Source: Ornithinibacter aureus (GTDB taxonomy: Bacteria; Actinomycetota; Actinomycetes; Actinomycetales; Dermatophilaceae). Taken from it: a stretch of DNA of 64,000 nucleotides. Below, piece after piece: positions 17,055 to 25,605 of this stretch (positions are counted from its first letter, which is position 1; each line of letters begins with the position of its first letter). A model generated the notes under the pieces. The model did no database searches, was not told the origin of the DNA, and saw only the letters and a list, made by a program, of their open reading frames with translations. Location: contig NZ_VMSB01000001.1 in the NCBI RefSeq assembly GCF_009858245.1, forward strand, positions 3,167,623 through 3,231,622, in the 5' to 3' direction. The position numbers and the translations under genes were made by a program.

Positions 17055-17705
17055 GTGATCAGGCCTGCGCCCCCGAAAGAACAGTCCATCGATGCCAGGA
17101 GGGCGAGACCAGCAGCGTCCCAGCGCTACGGTCCCGCAGTAGGTGAGCCCCCGCTCCTGGTCGACCCACGACGCTGGGGCAGCCTGATTGGCGTGGCCGG
17201 CGCCGTGGTCTTCATCGCCAGCTACTCGCCTGTCTTCGGGCCCGTGGTGTCCACGTTCGCGTGGGTAGCTGGTCTGGCTGGCGTCGCGGCGGTCCTGTTC
17301 GCTCACTACCTCCGCCCGGTCTCGCTTGGGCCGCTCGCTCGCCCCGGACCACTGGCGCTGGCGGCCTACTGCGGCTGTGTCCTGGGTGAGCTCGCCCTGA
17401 TCTCCCTCGGTTCGCGGGCCTTGGTCGCGGCAGGTTACAGCCAGCTGCGGCCGGCTCTGATCGCTGCGGTGGTCGGGTTGCACTTCATTCCGTTCGCGTG
17501 GGCCTTTGCGGAGCGCATGTTCCTCCACCTCGGCGGGGTCGTGGCCCTCATCGGCGTGACCGGGCTCGGGGTGGGTGCGCTTGGCGTCCGGCACGCAGCT
17601 CACGCGTCGGCAGTGGTCGCCGGTCTCGCGATGCTCACCATCCTTGCGCTGTACGCCCAAGGTCGCTTCGCCCCCCAAACGCTCGAGCCCACGGCCGGCT
17701 CGTGA
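17055..17705 (+). CDS. Integral membrane protein
   Basis: About 216 residues from GTG 17055 (GTG 17040 is possible). After a polar leader of about 35 residues come six or more hydrophobic segments: WGSLIGVAGAVVFIASY, TFAWVAGLAGVAAVLFAHY, GPLALAAYCGCVLGELALI, ALIAAVVGLHFIPFAWAF, LGGVVALIGVTGLGVGAL and AVVAGLAMLTILALYA. No family named. Confidence 0.7.
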   Translation: MIRPAPPKEQSIDARRARPAASQRYGPAVGEPPLLVDPRRWGSLIGVAGAVVFIASYSPVFGPVVSTFAWVAGLAGVAAVLFAHYLRPVSLGPLARPGPLALAAYCGCVLGELALISLGSRALVAAGYSQLRPALIAAVVGLHFIPFAWAFAERMFLHLGGVVALIGVTGLGVGALGVRHAAHASAVVAGLAMLTILALYAQGRFAPQTLEPTAGS

Positions 17706-17781
17706 CCTCGCAGGCGCCGCATGGGTGCCAGTCAGCGGGGTAGCCCGCGGTGCTGGGCCGAGCGGGTCGGGGTCTGTGGAC

Positions 17782-18198
17782 TTATCCCAGGCCGCGCTCG
17801 GCGAGCCACGCCTCGGCGCGCCGCCGCGACGCCCTGCTCAGCCACGCCTCCTGGACCAGCTCGACCAGTTCGTCGCGTGGCACTTCGCCGAGGCGGCTCG
17901 CGCGCACCAGAACCGACGGGTGTCCATCGAAGTGCGGCGTGGTGAAGAACGGGGTGGCCGGATCCTGGACGAGCGCCTGCTTCTCGTCCTCGCCGCCGAC
18001 CCAGATCACGATGACGTCGTCGTAGCGCTCGCCCGTTTCCGGGTCGAGCGCGTCCTGGCGCGGGTTGCGGAAGAAGACGAACGACTTCCCGCCCACCTGG
18101 TAGACCGGGTTGTCCTTGGCCCGCTCGACGCTCACGTGCGGCATCGCCAGGGCGGTGTCGTGCACGTCCTGCGCGCGGGCTCCCCGAGGCCTCGCCAT
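17782..18198 (-). CDS. MmcQ/YjbR family DNA-binding-like protein
   Basis: 138 residues. ALAMPHVSVERAKDNPVYQVGGKSFVFF, then ALVQDPATPFFTTPHFDGHPSVLVRA and the C-terminal VQEAWLSRASRRRAEAWLAE (given here as separate motifs) match the MmcQ/YjbR (DUF419) fold, a CyaY-like domain of unclear cellular role. Length is typical. It converges with the upstream membrane gene and shares an array unit with the membrane gene that follows. Confidence 0.8.
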   Translation of the reverse strand: MARPRGARAQDVHDTALAMPHVSVERAKDNPVYQVGGKSFVFFRNPRQDALDPETGERYDDVIVIWVGGEDEKQALVQDPATPFFTTPHFDGHPSVLVRASRLGEVPRDELVELVQEAWLSRASRRRAEAWLAERGLG

Positions 18199-18202
18199 CC
18201 AA

Positions 18203-18604
18203 TCAGGCTCGGGCGTCGCGCGGGCGCATGGTGGCGCCCAGAGCGACGCCGGCGATGGCCGGCACGAGGACGAAGCTCGCGATCATCGGCGCGACCAGGG
18301 TCAGGTCGGAGAGCGCCGCCTCGGGCTCGCGCACGGCACCGAAGACCCAGAAGCCGAGGGCACCGAGCACGCTGACGAGCATCCACCGCACGGCGACCGG
18401 ACCGAACGCCATGCGACTGGCGTCCCGCAACGCCCACAGGAACCCGATGAGGGCGCCGACGGCGAAGGCGAACAGGCCGGCGCCGATGTTGGCGTCGGAG
18501 CCGCCGGTGACCATAGCGAAGAGCCATCCAGACAGCGGCATGGCGACCGCGATCACGACGGCACGGACGAGCACGGCTCCGATGATGCGCATGACGTTCA
18601 GCAT
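18203..18604 (-). CDS. Small integral membrane protein
   Basis: 133 residues if ATG 18604 is used; ATG 18592 is equally possible because GGGAGG touches 18604 too closely. Four hydrophobic segments: IIGAVLVRAVVIAVAMPL, GAGLFAFAVGALIGFLWAL, WMLVSVLGALGFWVFGAV and MIASFVLVPAIAGVALGA. Lies 4 bases upstream of the MmcQ gene, so probably one transcript. Confidence 0.65.
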   Translation of the reverse strand: MLNVMRIIGAVLVRAVVIAVAMPLSGWLFAMVTGGSDANIGAGLFAFAVGALIGFLWALRDASRMAFGPVAVRWMLVSVLGALGFWVFGAVREPEAALSDLTLVAPMIASFVLVPAIAGVALGATMRPRDARA

Positions 18605-18731
18605 CCTCCCGCCGGGCACATGCCGGAATAGGCGCAGATACCTAGACGTCAACGGCGCGAGCGGCGGTTCGCCAACCTAAGCCGATCCACGAACGTCGGC
18701 CCAGCTCGGGTCAGAGCGTACGGTCATCATC

Positions 18732-18746
18732 CGGCGCAGTGACGCA
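18732..18746 (+). repeat. Array site 11
   Basis: CGGCGCAGTGACGCA followed by GGT, a full consensus match. Confidence 0.75.
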
Positions 18747-18942
18747 GGTCGCCGTGCCCGCTCATGCCGATGGTCGGTCGTCGGGGAATGACGGCCGAGA
18801 GCGTCTTGAGGGCCTGGCCCGACCCGGTCGCAGGCGAGATCCTGGGGGCGGCAGTGACCGTGTACTCGTCCTGGCGGTCCGGCGTTCATGCCGGACTTGG
18901 CCCTGCGGGTGCCTGTCTGCGCGCGGAACTACGCTGCCGGTC

Positions 18943-19509
18943 ATGAGTGATGACTTGCGGCCGATCGTTCCCTCGGTCGAAGAGGTCGCTCAGCTCGTGG
19001 CGGATCTGGTCGTCTCGGAGTGGCCGAGGACCGAGGGCGAGCGGGCCGTGTGGTTCGAGCGGCACGGCATCGTGACGGAGGGTGCCGAGCTGATCCGGGA
19101 CGAGCACGGCAGCGAGTCCTGGATCAGCCGTGACCCCGGGGCCCCGTGGCCGGCCGTGGGCTGGGAGGTCTGTAAGGCTGAGTTCGTCGGGTTCAACTGG
19201 TTCCTGTGGCGCGGGCTGCCGGAGGACGTGATGCCTGCGCTTGCGGAGGAGCTGCGTGCCCGGTTCGTCGAGATCGCGGGCGAGCCCATGGACGAGAAGC
19301 GAGAGGAGGGGGACGACTACCGCTTCACCGCCTACTGGCAGAGAGGCGGTCGCTCTATCGACATGTACCTCCACGGTGGACCCGTGCTGGAGGGGCGTTT
19401 CCACGATCAGCCGGTGGTGCAGCTGAGCGTCGACCACGTCCAGCGCTCCCGGAAGGCAGCCGAGGCGGCGGCAGGGGCGCGGGTGGCGGAAGGACGCGCG
19501 CGTCCGTGA
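18943..19509 (+). CDS. Hypothetical protein
   Basis: 188 residues from ATG 18943. Helical N-terminus (VEEVAQLVADLVVSEWPR), aromatic middle (GWEVCKAEFVGFNWFLWRGL) and a DYRFTAYWQRGGRSIDMYLH stretch, ending in an Ala/Arg-rich helix. The pattern recalls small immunity-type proteins, but I cannot assign a family. Sole gene of its unit. Confidence 0.6.
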   Translation: MSDDLRPIVPSVEEVAQLVADLVVSEWPRTEGERAVWFERHGIVTEGAELIRDEHGSESWISRDPGAPWPAVGWEVCKAEFVGFNWFLWRGLPEDVMPALAEELRARFVEIAGEPMDEKREEGDDYRFTAYWQRGGRSIDMYLHGGPVLEGRFHDQPVVQLSVDHVQRSRKAAEAAAGARVAEGRARP

Positions 19510-19531
19510 CAGCGGATGCGCCGATTGGCAG

Positions 19532-19543
19532 CGGCATGACGCA
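19532..19543 (+). repeat. Array site 12 (3 bases shorter)
   Basis: CGGCATGACGCA: both halves are present but the spacer is shortened. Confidence 0.55.
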
Positions 19544-19600
19544 GCTTCGTGGGCGCTCTGCCTGTGCGTGGTTGTGAGGAACCGCTGGCACACTTGTCTG

Positions 19601-19622
19601 ACCGTACGCAATGACGTACGGT
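19601..19622. promoter_or_regulatory. Operator-like palindrome upstream of yefM
   Basis: ACCGTACG and CGTACGGT around CAATGA, 20 bases before the antitoxin start; likely autoregulation by the YefM-YoeB complex. Confidence 0.7.
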
Positions 19623-19641
19623 TGGGTTGGAGGTAGATGTC

Positions 19642-19884
19642 ATGACCGCAGTAAGTGCAACGTCAGCACGAGCGAACCTCTACCGGCTGATCGACCAGGT
19701 CAACGACGAGTCCGAGCCGCTGACCATTACCGGCCAGCGCGGCAACGCGGTGCTCATCGGTGAAGAGGACTGGCAAGCCATACAGGAGACGCTCTTCCTG
19801 GCCTCAGTGCCGGGTTTGAGTGAGTCGATCCGCCAGGCGCGCGCCGAAGGGATCGACGCCGGCTCCAGCGAGCTCGACTGGTGA
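19642..19884 (+). CDS. yefM: YefM-type antitoxin
   Basis: 80 residues from ATG 19642, 8 bases behind GGAGG. AVSATSARANLYRLIDQVND and ITGQRGNAVLIGEEDWQAIQETLFL are the Phd/YefM fold; the tail GLSESIRQARAEGIDAGSSEL contacts the toxin. Overlaps yoeB by 4 bases. Intact, unlike the Phd/RelE module at 8.2 kb. Confidence 0.9.
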   Translation: MTAVSATSARANLYRLIDQVNDESEPLTITGQRGNAVLIGEEDWQAIQETLFLASVPGLSESIRQARAEGIDAGSSELDW

Positions 19885-20147
19885 GCAACTGGAGGCTTGT
19901 CTACTCCCGCCAAGCGCAGAAGGACGCCAAGAAGCTTGCTTCGTCTGGCCTAAAATCCAAGGCCCAGCGGCTCCTTGACGTGATCGCTGACGACCCCTTT
20001 GCCAACCCACCCCGATACGAGAAGCTGGTCGGCGACCTGGCCGGCTGCTACTCCCGGCGCATCAACATCCAGCACCGCCTGGTCTACGAGGTCCTTCCCG
20101 ACGACGGCGTCGTACACGTCCTGCGCATGTGGACCCACTACGAGTAG
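19881..20147 (+). CDS. yoeB: YoeB-type mRNA interferase toxin
   Basis: 88 residues. WRLVYSRQAQKDAKKLAS, then NPPRYEKLVGDLAGCYSRRIN and IQHRLVYEV, ending VLRMWTHYE: these include the Arg, His and C-terminal His-Tyr residues used by Txe/YoeB enzymes to cut mRNA in the ribosomal A site. Length is standard and the frame intact. Confidence 0.92.
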   Translation: MSNWRLVYSRQAQKDAKKLASSGLKSKAQRLLDVIADDPFANPPRYEKLVGDLAGCYSRRINIQHRLVYEVLPDDGVVHVLRMWTHYE

Positions 20148-20210
20148 CTCTCACGCGGTCCAATAGGTACCCTCCGACGCCAACATCGACCCATGGACGC
20201 GGGCGCTTCC

Positions 20211-20225
20211 CGGCGAAGTGGGGCA
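20211..20225 (+). repeat. Array site 13, with inverted partner
   Basis: CGGCGAAGTGGGGCA followed by CC. GGTACCCTCCGACGCC at 20166-20181 is its imperfect reverse complement, with a loop of about 29 bases. Confidence 0.75.
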
Positions 20226-20228
20226 CCT

Positions 20229-20912
20229 TCATCGGTGGTTCGGGCCGCTTGAGGATAGGTAGGCGAGGGCGGCGCTGACTCGTCGATCGAGACCGGTGCC
20301 TTCTTCGAGTGCGAGCTTGTGGAAGATGGCGCCGATGTGTTTGCTGACAGCGGACTCTGAGACGTATAGGCGGTCGGCTATGGCGCGGTTGGTGAGGCCT
20401 TGGGCCATGGCGGCGAGCACCTCGAGCTCGCGTGGGCTGAGGTGCCGCAGCGGGGATGATGCGGTGTGCTGTCGGGCGTGCAGGAGAGCTTCGACGATGG
20501 CGGGGTCGATGACCGAGCCACCCGTGTGCACGGCCTCGATAGCGCGGACGAGCTCTTCGCGGTGGCCGACGCGTTCTTTGAGCAGGTAGGCCAGGCCGGA
20601 GGTGCCGGCGGTGAAGAGTGTCTGGGCGTATGAGGCGTCGGCGTGTTGGGAGAGGACGACCACGCCGACGTGATCGGTTGTGGCGCGGATGCTCAAGGCG
20701 GCGGTGATGCCGTCCATGCCGTGGCCGGGAGGCATGCGGATGTCGGTGACGACGACCTGGGGAGTCAGCCGGGCGACGGCGTGCAGGAGCTCGGGTGCAG
20801 TGGCGACGGCGCCGATGACGTCGATGTCGTTGCCGTCGTCGAGGAGTCGGCGCAGGCCCTCGCGGACGACGAAGCTGTCCTCGGCGATGACGACGGTGAT
20901 GGCCGGGCTCAT
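20229..20912 (-). CDS. NarL/LuxR-type response regulator 1
   Basis: 227 residues. Receiver domain with Glu-Asp pocket (AEDS) and phospho-acceptor Asp57 (VVVTDIRMP), then a LuxR helix-turn-helix (LSPRELEVLAAMAQGLTNRAIADRLY). The ATG overlaps the stop of histidine kinase 1. It is expected to control nearby membrane or transport genes. Confidence 0.9.
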   Translation of the reverse strand: MSPAITVVIAEDSFVVREGLRRLLDDGNDIDVIGAVATAPELLHAVARLTPQVVVTDIRMPPGHGMDGITAALSIRATTDHVGVVVLSQHADASYAQTLFTAGTSGLAYLLKERVGHREELVRAIEAVHTGGSVIDPAIVEALLHARQHTASSPLRHLSPRELEVLAAMAQGLTNRAIADRLYVSESAVSKHIGAIFHKLALEEGTGLDRRVSAALAYLSSSGPNHR

Positions 20913-22246
20913 ACCGGCTCCGCCGGGATCAGGGCGGTCAGGACGGTCCCGCCGGGTGCGGTGGCGAGCTCGAATCGGCCACCGAGGGACTCGATGCGGT
21001 CCTGCATCCCGCGCAGTCCTGCCCCCGAGGGTCGGGTTGTGAATCCGGGGCCGGTGTCGGCGACCCGCAGCTGCGGTCCCCGATCGGTGGTGGTGAGGGT
21101 GACTCGGACCGACGACGTGGGCGCGTGCTTGAGCGCGTTGGTCACGGCCTCACAGGCGACGAAGTACAACGCTGCCTCGACCTGCGGCGGCCACCGGTCG
21201 TGCGCGGTGGCGGACAGGTCGATCGTCACGGCGTCGGGCAGTCGAGCGAAGCGGTCACTCAACGCGGCCGGCAGGCCCCCGTCGGCCAGTGCCGGCGGGC
21301 GGATCCCGCTGACGAGCTCCCGCAGGCCGGTGATCGTGGACTGCACCTCGGCGCGGACCTCGTCGAGGGTGGCACTACCGGCGTGCGGGTCGCGGCGGGA
21401 CTGCCGAGCGGCGAGCTCGGTGAGGGTGAGGATCCCGACCAGCTGCTGCTGGACGCCGTCGTGCAGGTCACGCTCGAGGGAGCGGCGGGCCTGGTCCTCG
21501 GCGGTGACGATGCGGACCCGCGACTCGGACAACTCGCGCTGCAGCCCGCGGGCCTGGCTGGAGAGATCGACGAGCAGGAGCACCGGAAAGGCCGCCAGCG
21601 CCAGGAGGAACAGCGGCTGCGGCACCAGGTGCGGCAGCGAGGTCGACTCGCCGAGCACGACCAGGACGAGCAGGACCGCCAGGGCGCCGAGCCCGAGAAG
21701 CATCCGGCCGAGGACCGGGCGGTGCTCGCGCTCACGCCACCACCGGTGGACCAGCACTGCAACACCGACCAGGAAGAGCAGCGGCTCGGCGTCCACGAGC
21801 ACTTCACCGAGGGCACCGGCCTGCGACATGGCCGCAGTGGCATGCGGGTTCGGCACGGCCAATGACGGCTCGTTCGCCACGTCGATGTGCGAGGAGCCGA
21901 CCAGGCGCAAGACCGTGGCCACGACACCGAGCGCGGCCGCGGCGGCGACCAGCCACCGGTGCCAGGGCCGAGTGAAGCGGCCGGTGGGCATCAGCACCAG
22001 CAGAGCGATCACGGCCGGGGTCTTGGCCACGAAGACACCATCGGCAACCGCGTTGAGGACCGCGCTTCCGGACCCGCTCTCCACTGCTTCCATCGCCGCC
22101 GCCTCCAGAACCCAGGCCGCGAAGATCAGGACCCCGGCGACACACAGAGCCCTGGCCGCGCCGTGGCGTGGCGTCAGGGCTACTGCCGCCAACCCGCTGG
22201 CGAGCCAGGCCACCAGCGGCACCAGGAGCAGCGGGTCGTCGGGCAC
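20909..22246 (-). CDS. NarL-type sensor histidine kinase 1
   Basis: 445 residues from GTG 22246; the frame extends upstream but the hydrophobic part begins just after this codon. Six or seven membrane segments, a HisKA_3 dimerisation helix with the phospho-His in RRSLERDLHDGVQQQLVG, and a HATPase domain ending GLRGMQDRIESLGGRF. Coupled to regulator 1 by a 4-base overlap; a divergent membrane gene starts at 22403. Confidence 0.9.
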   Translation of the reverse strand: MPDDPLLLVPLVAWLASGLAAVALTPRHGAARALCVAGVLIFAAWVLEAAAMEAVESGSGSAVLNAVADGVFVAKTPAVIALLVLMPTGRFTRPWHRWLVAAAAALGVVATVLRLVGSSHIDVANEPSLAVPNPHATAAMSQAGALGEVLVDAEPLLFLVGVAVLVHRWWREREHRPVLGRMLLGLGALAVLLVLVVLGESTSLPHLVPQPLFLLALAAFPVLLLVDLSSQARGLQRELSESRVRIVTAEDQARRSLERDLHDGVQQQLVGILTLTELAARQSRRDPHAGSATLDEVRAEVQSTITGLRELVSGIRPPALADGGLPAALSDRFARLPDAVTIDLSATAHDRWPPQVEAALYFVACEAVTNALKHAPTSSVRVTLTTTDRGPQLRVADTGPGFTTRPSGAGLRGMQDRIESLGGRFELATAPGGTVLTALIPAEPV

Positions 22247-22402
22247 GTCCCGATTATGGCGCGACGCGGCCGCCCGTTGCCTGCAGCCCACTGCACCTCT
22301 GGCCTGCACCAACGCATACCCACGTCGGCACCCCCGCACAGGCGCCGGCCGCCGGACGCAGGCCACCGTGGAGTGGTCATCACGACCACACCGGAGGAAA
22401 CC

Positions 22403-23107
22403 ATGCGACGCCACCTGACCACCGCAGCCTTCTCACTCGCCGGCCTGTCCTGGACTCTCGGCCAGGGCGTGCTGCCCGACATGGGCACCGACACGGACTC
22501 GCGCTACGACGCAGTCGCCGCGGCCCCGACCCTGGAGTCCCTTTCCGCTGCCCTTCTCGTCCTGGCCGGCGTCTTCCTCGTCCTGGGGTCGATGGCTGCG
22601 GTCCACCGACTCGCGGCCTGGACCGGCACCACGGGTCGCCGGCTCATGCTCGCCGGGACCGCGCTCACCGGTCTGGGTGGTCTCTGGCTCGTCGGCGGAC
22701 GCGCCGCCTTCAACCTGATGTTCGTGCGGCTCGTCGAGACCGAGAGCCTCTCGCGGGGTACAGCGATCGCGCTCCTCGAATCCTCGGGTGGAACAGGATT
22801 CGTCCCACTCGTCCTGATGCTGCCCTGCCTCCTGCTCGGGCCCGTGCTCCTCGCGGTCGGCCTCAAGCGCTCCGGCCTGGCCGGGTGGCTACCCCTAGCC
22901 GCCTGGGTCATCGGCATCGCCGCCTTCATCGGCACCGAATTCCAGATCAAAGCCGCCGAGACAGCAGGCATCGCCTTCGCCAGCGTCGGCCTGGCCCTGG
23001 CCGGCCGGGCGCTCGACACCGCGCCCGCCTCGTCCTTGGATCCCCGCACCAACGACTCCGGTAATGACGCTCTCGTCGCGCAGACAACGTCCGACATGCA
23101 ACTGTGA
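22403..23107 (+). CDS. DUF4386-like membrane protein
   Basis: 234 residues from ATG 22403 with GGAGG 8 bases upstream. About six hydrophobic segments; conserved-looking GRAAFNLMFVRLVETESLS and FIGTEFQIKAAETAG. Membrane proteins of this kind often accompany NarL-type kinases; it is divergent from kinase 1 across a 156-base promoter gap and is its probable target. Confidence 0.6.
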   Translation: MRRHLTTAAFSLAGLSWTLGQGVLPDMGTDTDSRYDAVAAAPTLESLSAALLVLAGVFLVLGSMAAVHRLAAWTGTTGRRLMLAGTALTGLGGLWLVGGRAAFNLMFVRLVETESLSRGTAIALLESSGGTGFVPLVLMLPCLLLGPVLLAVGLKRSGLAGWLPLAAWVIGIAAFIGTEFQIKAAETAGIAFASVGLALAGRALDTAPASSLDPRTNDSGNDALVAQTTSDMQL

Positions 23108-23271
23108 ACGACGATCCGAATCCGCTCACCAACATGAGCCGGATCCGCTGCCAGCCCGCGTGGGAGGGATGCCGAACGTCCCAACGAAGAGCCCGAGGGC
23201 CCCTCCACACCACAGAGGCACAGGCCCGCCACAGTTGGCGCATGCACGCACCACTCGACGCGCTCGATTTC

Positions 23272-23286
23272 CGGCGGTATGCCCCA
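23272..23286 (+). repeat. Array site 14, with inverted partner
   Basis: CGGCGGTATGCCCCA. GGCACAGGCCCGCC at 23217-23230 is its imperfect reverse complement. Confidence 0.65.
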
Positions 23287-23388
23287 TCTCCCGGTTGCGC
23301 TGACGCCCTTCCCGCACGCTGGGAACCGTACGGTGGTTATCGTGGATGGGGGAACGGACGAGAAGCGCATGCTACTGCGGTACGCGAG

Positions 23389-23934
23389 ATGAGCCCACCC
23401 CCAGAATCCGCCGCTGGGCAAGAAGGCAGCTCGGCCTCTGGTGATGTCAGGACCGCGCGGCTACTGGTCGTTGGCCAGTTCGTGCTGATCGGTATCCTCG
23501 TGGTGCTCCCGAATGGCGATGACTGGCCGGTGCCCGCCGCTCTGACCGTTGCCTGCAGCGCGGCCACCGTCCTAGGCCTGGCCGTGATGGTCATCGGCGC
23601 AACGGGACTCGGCCGAGGTCTGACGGCCACGCCGTTGCCGAACGCCCACGCACAGCTGCGTACTGGCGGCCTCTACCGGTACGCACGGCACCCCATCTAC
23701 AGCGGGTTGCTGCTCATGATGGCCTCAATCACAGTGGCGGCCGGAAGCGGGCTCCGGCTCCTCACCCTCGCAGCGCTGGTCCTGGTCCTGAACGTGAAAG
23801 CACGATGGGAGGAAACACGCCTGGCCCAGCGATTCGAGGCATACGCCGACTACGCCGCCCGCACTCCACGGTTCGTGCCCTTACGGTTGCGGAGGCCACC
23901 GCGGGAGCAAGTGCGGGAAGTGCCTGGCCGTTGA
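23389..23934 (+). CDS. Isoprenylcysteine methyltransferase-like (ICMT/PEMT) membrane protein
   Basis: 181 residues from ATG 23389. After a polar leader come membrane segments and the family signature LRTGGLYRYARHPIYSG, then VLNVKARWEETRLAQRF and YADYAARTPRFVP. Proteins with this RHPxY and E-E motif are membrane methyltransferases acting on lipids or small thiols. Start uncertain; the frame is open to 23104, but site 14 lies inside that extension. Confidence 0.8.
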   Translation: MSPPPESAAGQEGSSASGDVRTARLLVVGQFVLIGILVVLPNGDDWPVPAALTVACSAATVLGLAVMVIGATGLGRGLTATPLPNAHAQLRTGGLYRYARHPIYSGLLLMMASITVAAGSGLRLLTLAALVLVLNVKARWEETRLAQRFEAYADYAARTPRFVPLRLRRPPREQVREVPGR

Positions 23935-23968
23935 GCGAGGCGCAACCACAGACCACGTGGTCGGCTCC

Positions 23969-23983
23969 CGGCGCTGTGACGCA
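23969..23983 (+). repeat. Array site 15
   Basis: CGGCGCTGTGACGCA followed by GGT, full consensus. A 12-base perfect palindrome GACCACGTGGTC (23951-23962) lies just upstream, and CCTGGCCGTTGAGCG further out partly pairs with the site. Confidence 0.78.
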
Positions 23984-24228
23984 GGTCGTCAACCGGTTGG
24001 GGAATCTCGTCGGGCTCGGGCAGTCGCTCCGAACGCCGACATTCGTCACCCTGAGAGCGCCGGCGATTCGCTCATAAGGGCGCCGGAGCGTCGCGCTCGC
24101 AGAATTCGCGCCAGGGCTTACACACGTATTGGCGGCGCAGCGAGCCTCTGCGGACGCGGGAGATCCGTGCATTCGCCAAGTTACCCGACCTCCTACCGCT
24201 CAGTCCTGTCGGCGAATAACCTGAGGAG

Positions 24229-24558
24229 ATGCTGCGCATCGGAGCCGTCGTGCTGAACGTTGCCGATACCGACCGCGCCGGCTCGTTCTGGAGCGAGGCA
24301 CTGCGATTCGACCGTGGAGACAACCCAGATTTCTTGCTGCCCCGCGAGGGCGGTGCCTGCCGCCTCCACTTGGACAGCACGGACCGCACTCACCTGGACC
24401 TATGGACAGACAGCGAAGGTGAGCAGCGTGCCGCGATTGAGCGATTGGTCTCTCTCGGTGCCACCCGTGTCGAGTGGGATTACCCGGACAATGCCGACTT
24501 CGTGGTGCTGGCTGACCCGACTGGCACCCTGTTCTGCGTGATCAACATCGACGCCTAG
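24229..24558 (+). CDS. VOC (glyoxalase/bleomycin-resistance fold) protein
   Basis: 109 residues. IGAVVLNVADTDRAGSFWSEAL, then HLDSTDRTHLDLWTDSEGEQ and the C-terminal DPTGTLFCVINID match VOC proteins, with the His and Glu positions of the metal site. Substrate unknown. Sole gene between sites 15 and 16. Confidence 0.85.
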   Translation: MLRIGAVVLNVADTDRAGSFWSEALRFDRGDNPDFLLPREGGACRLHLDSTDRTHLDLWTDSEGEQRAAIERLVSLGATRVEWDYPDNADFVVLADPTGTLFCVINIDA

Positions 24559-24563
24559 CTCAC

Positions 24564-24578
24564 CGGCGAGAGTGCCCA
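24564..24578 (+). repeat. Array site 16 (divergent)
   Basis: CGGCGAGAGTGCCCA, 6 bases after the VOC gene stop; right half degenerate. Confidence 0.45.
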
Positions 24579-24720
24579 CTCTTCTGCACCGTGGGGCAGC
24601 ATCGTGCTGATGGCGAACGTTGGACGGAAGCCAGACGGGGTGAACAGCCGGCGATGTAACGCTACGTCCTCGGAGCACACAAGGTCAGCTATCTTGAAAT
24701 CAAGACATCGAGGAGGCTGC

Positions 24721-25107
24721 ATGCAGTTCCACCACGTCCAGATCGCGTTGCCGGCCGGTCAGGAGGAACAGGCCCGGCGCTTCTACTCGGATGCGCTGGG
24801 ACTGACCGAGGTAGGCAAGCCCCCCGACCTCGCTGGGCGGGGTGGATGCTGGTTCCGACACCTCGACGGCGAGATAACGACTCTCGAGATACATCTCGGG
24901 GTTGAGGAGCCTTTCACGCCCGCGAGGAAGGCGCATCCCGCGATCTTGGTCGACTCCGTCCAAGCGCTGAAGGACCTCGGAGACCGAATCGACCAGGCCG
25001 GGTTCGAGGTCAGCTGGGCCGAGCGGAGCACGTTCGCCGGGTACGAACGCTTCCACTGCAAGGACCCATTTGGCAACCGCATCGAAGTAATGGCCGCCGC
25101 GACCTGA
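24721..25107 (+). CDS. VOC family protein (glyoxalase-like)
   Basis: 128 residues from ATG 24721 (GAGGAGG upstream). FHHVQIALPAGQEEQARRFY, LEIHLGVEEPF and FHCKDPFGNRIEVMA give the His/Glu metal-site pattern of the VOC superfamily. Distinct from the VOC gene at 24229, so not a recent duplication. Confidence 0.85.
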   Translation: MQFHHVQIALPAGQEEQARRFYSDALGLTEVGKPPDLAGRGGCWFRHLDGEITTLEIHLGVEEPFTPARKAHPAILVDSVQALKDLGDRIDQAGFEVSWAERSTFAGYERFHCKDPFGNRIEVMAAAT

Positions 25108-25195
25108 GCCGGCGCCACCACGGTTCCCGGTATCCAAGCAATTGGACCGGCGGCGAACGCTGGCCTAGCCAATCGCGAAGGCGACGCCAAGCCCC

Positions 25196-25210
25196 CGGCG
25201 GAGAGACGCA
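25196..25210 (+). repeat. Array site 17
   Basis: CGGCGGAGAGACGCA followed by GGT. Confidence 0.7.
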
Positions 25211-25239
25211 GGTGGAACGACCCGGACGTGGCCGGATTC

Positions 25240-25515
25240 CGCACTACTCGGCTTCACGGCAGGCGGGCTCGGTCTTCTCGCTGGAATCGTTGGGCGGCGT
25301 CTTCTTCGATCAGCGCCGTCGTAGCCGCGCGAGGCGAAGCCGTCGAATGCCGCCCCGGCTCCTTCGAGAACGGCCTCCGTTTCGAAACCAGCCCGCATTG
25401 CGGGTGCCCACCTGCACAGGCCGAGCCCAGTCGCCTCCCGGACGCTCGCCTTCGACAGCCGCGGCCTCACTGGGGCCGCTGAAGAAGACGACGTCGGCGC
25501 CCACGCAGTGATCTT
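25240..25515 (-). pseudogene. Decayed gene of unknown family
   Basis: No intact frame, but three minus-strand pieces read like one protein: GADVVFFSGPSEAAAVE, then REATGLGLCRWAPAMRAGFE and EAVLEGAGAAFDGFASRGYD in a second frame, then LIEEDAAQRFQREDRARLP in the third. Two single-base shifts would reconnect them. Family not recognised. This is the content of the 390-base gap before the GNAT gene. Confidence 0.4.
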
Positions 25516-25605
25516 GTCTCACTACTGCTCGACGACCCGAGGCCGGACCCGCGGCGGCAGGGTCCGGCGGATGCCCGCCGCGTCTCGCGTTCGGAGCGCC
25601 GCTCC

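Noticed and set aside
25145-25160. Extra array site (CGGCGGCGAACGCTGG)
   Set aside because: Left half only; a stronger site lies 50 bases further.
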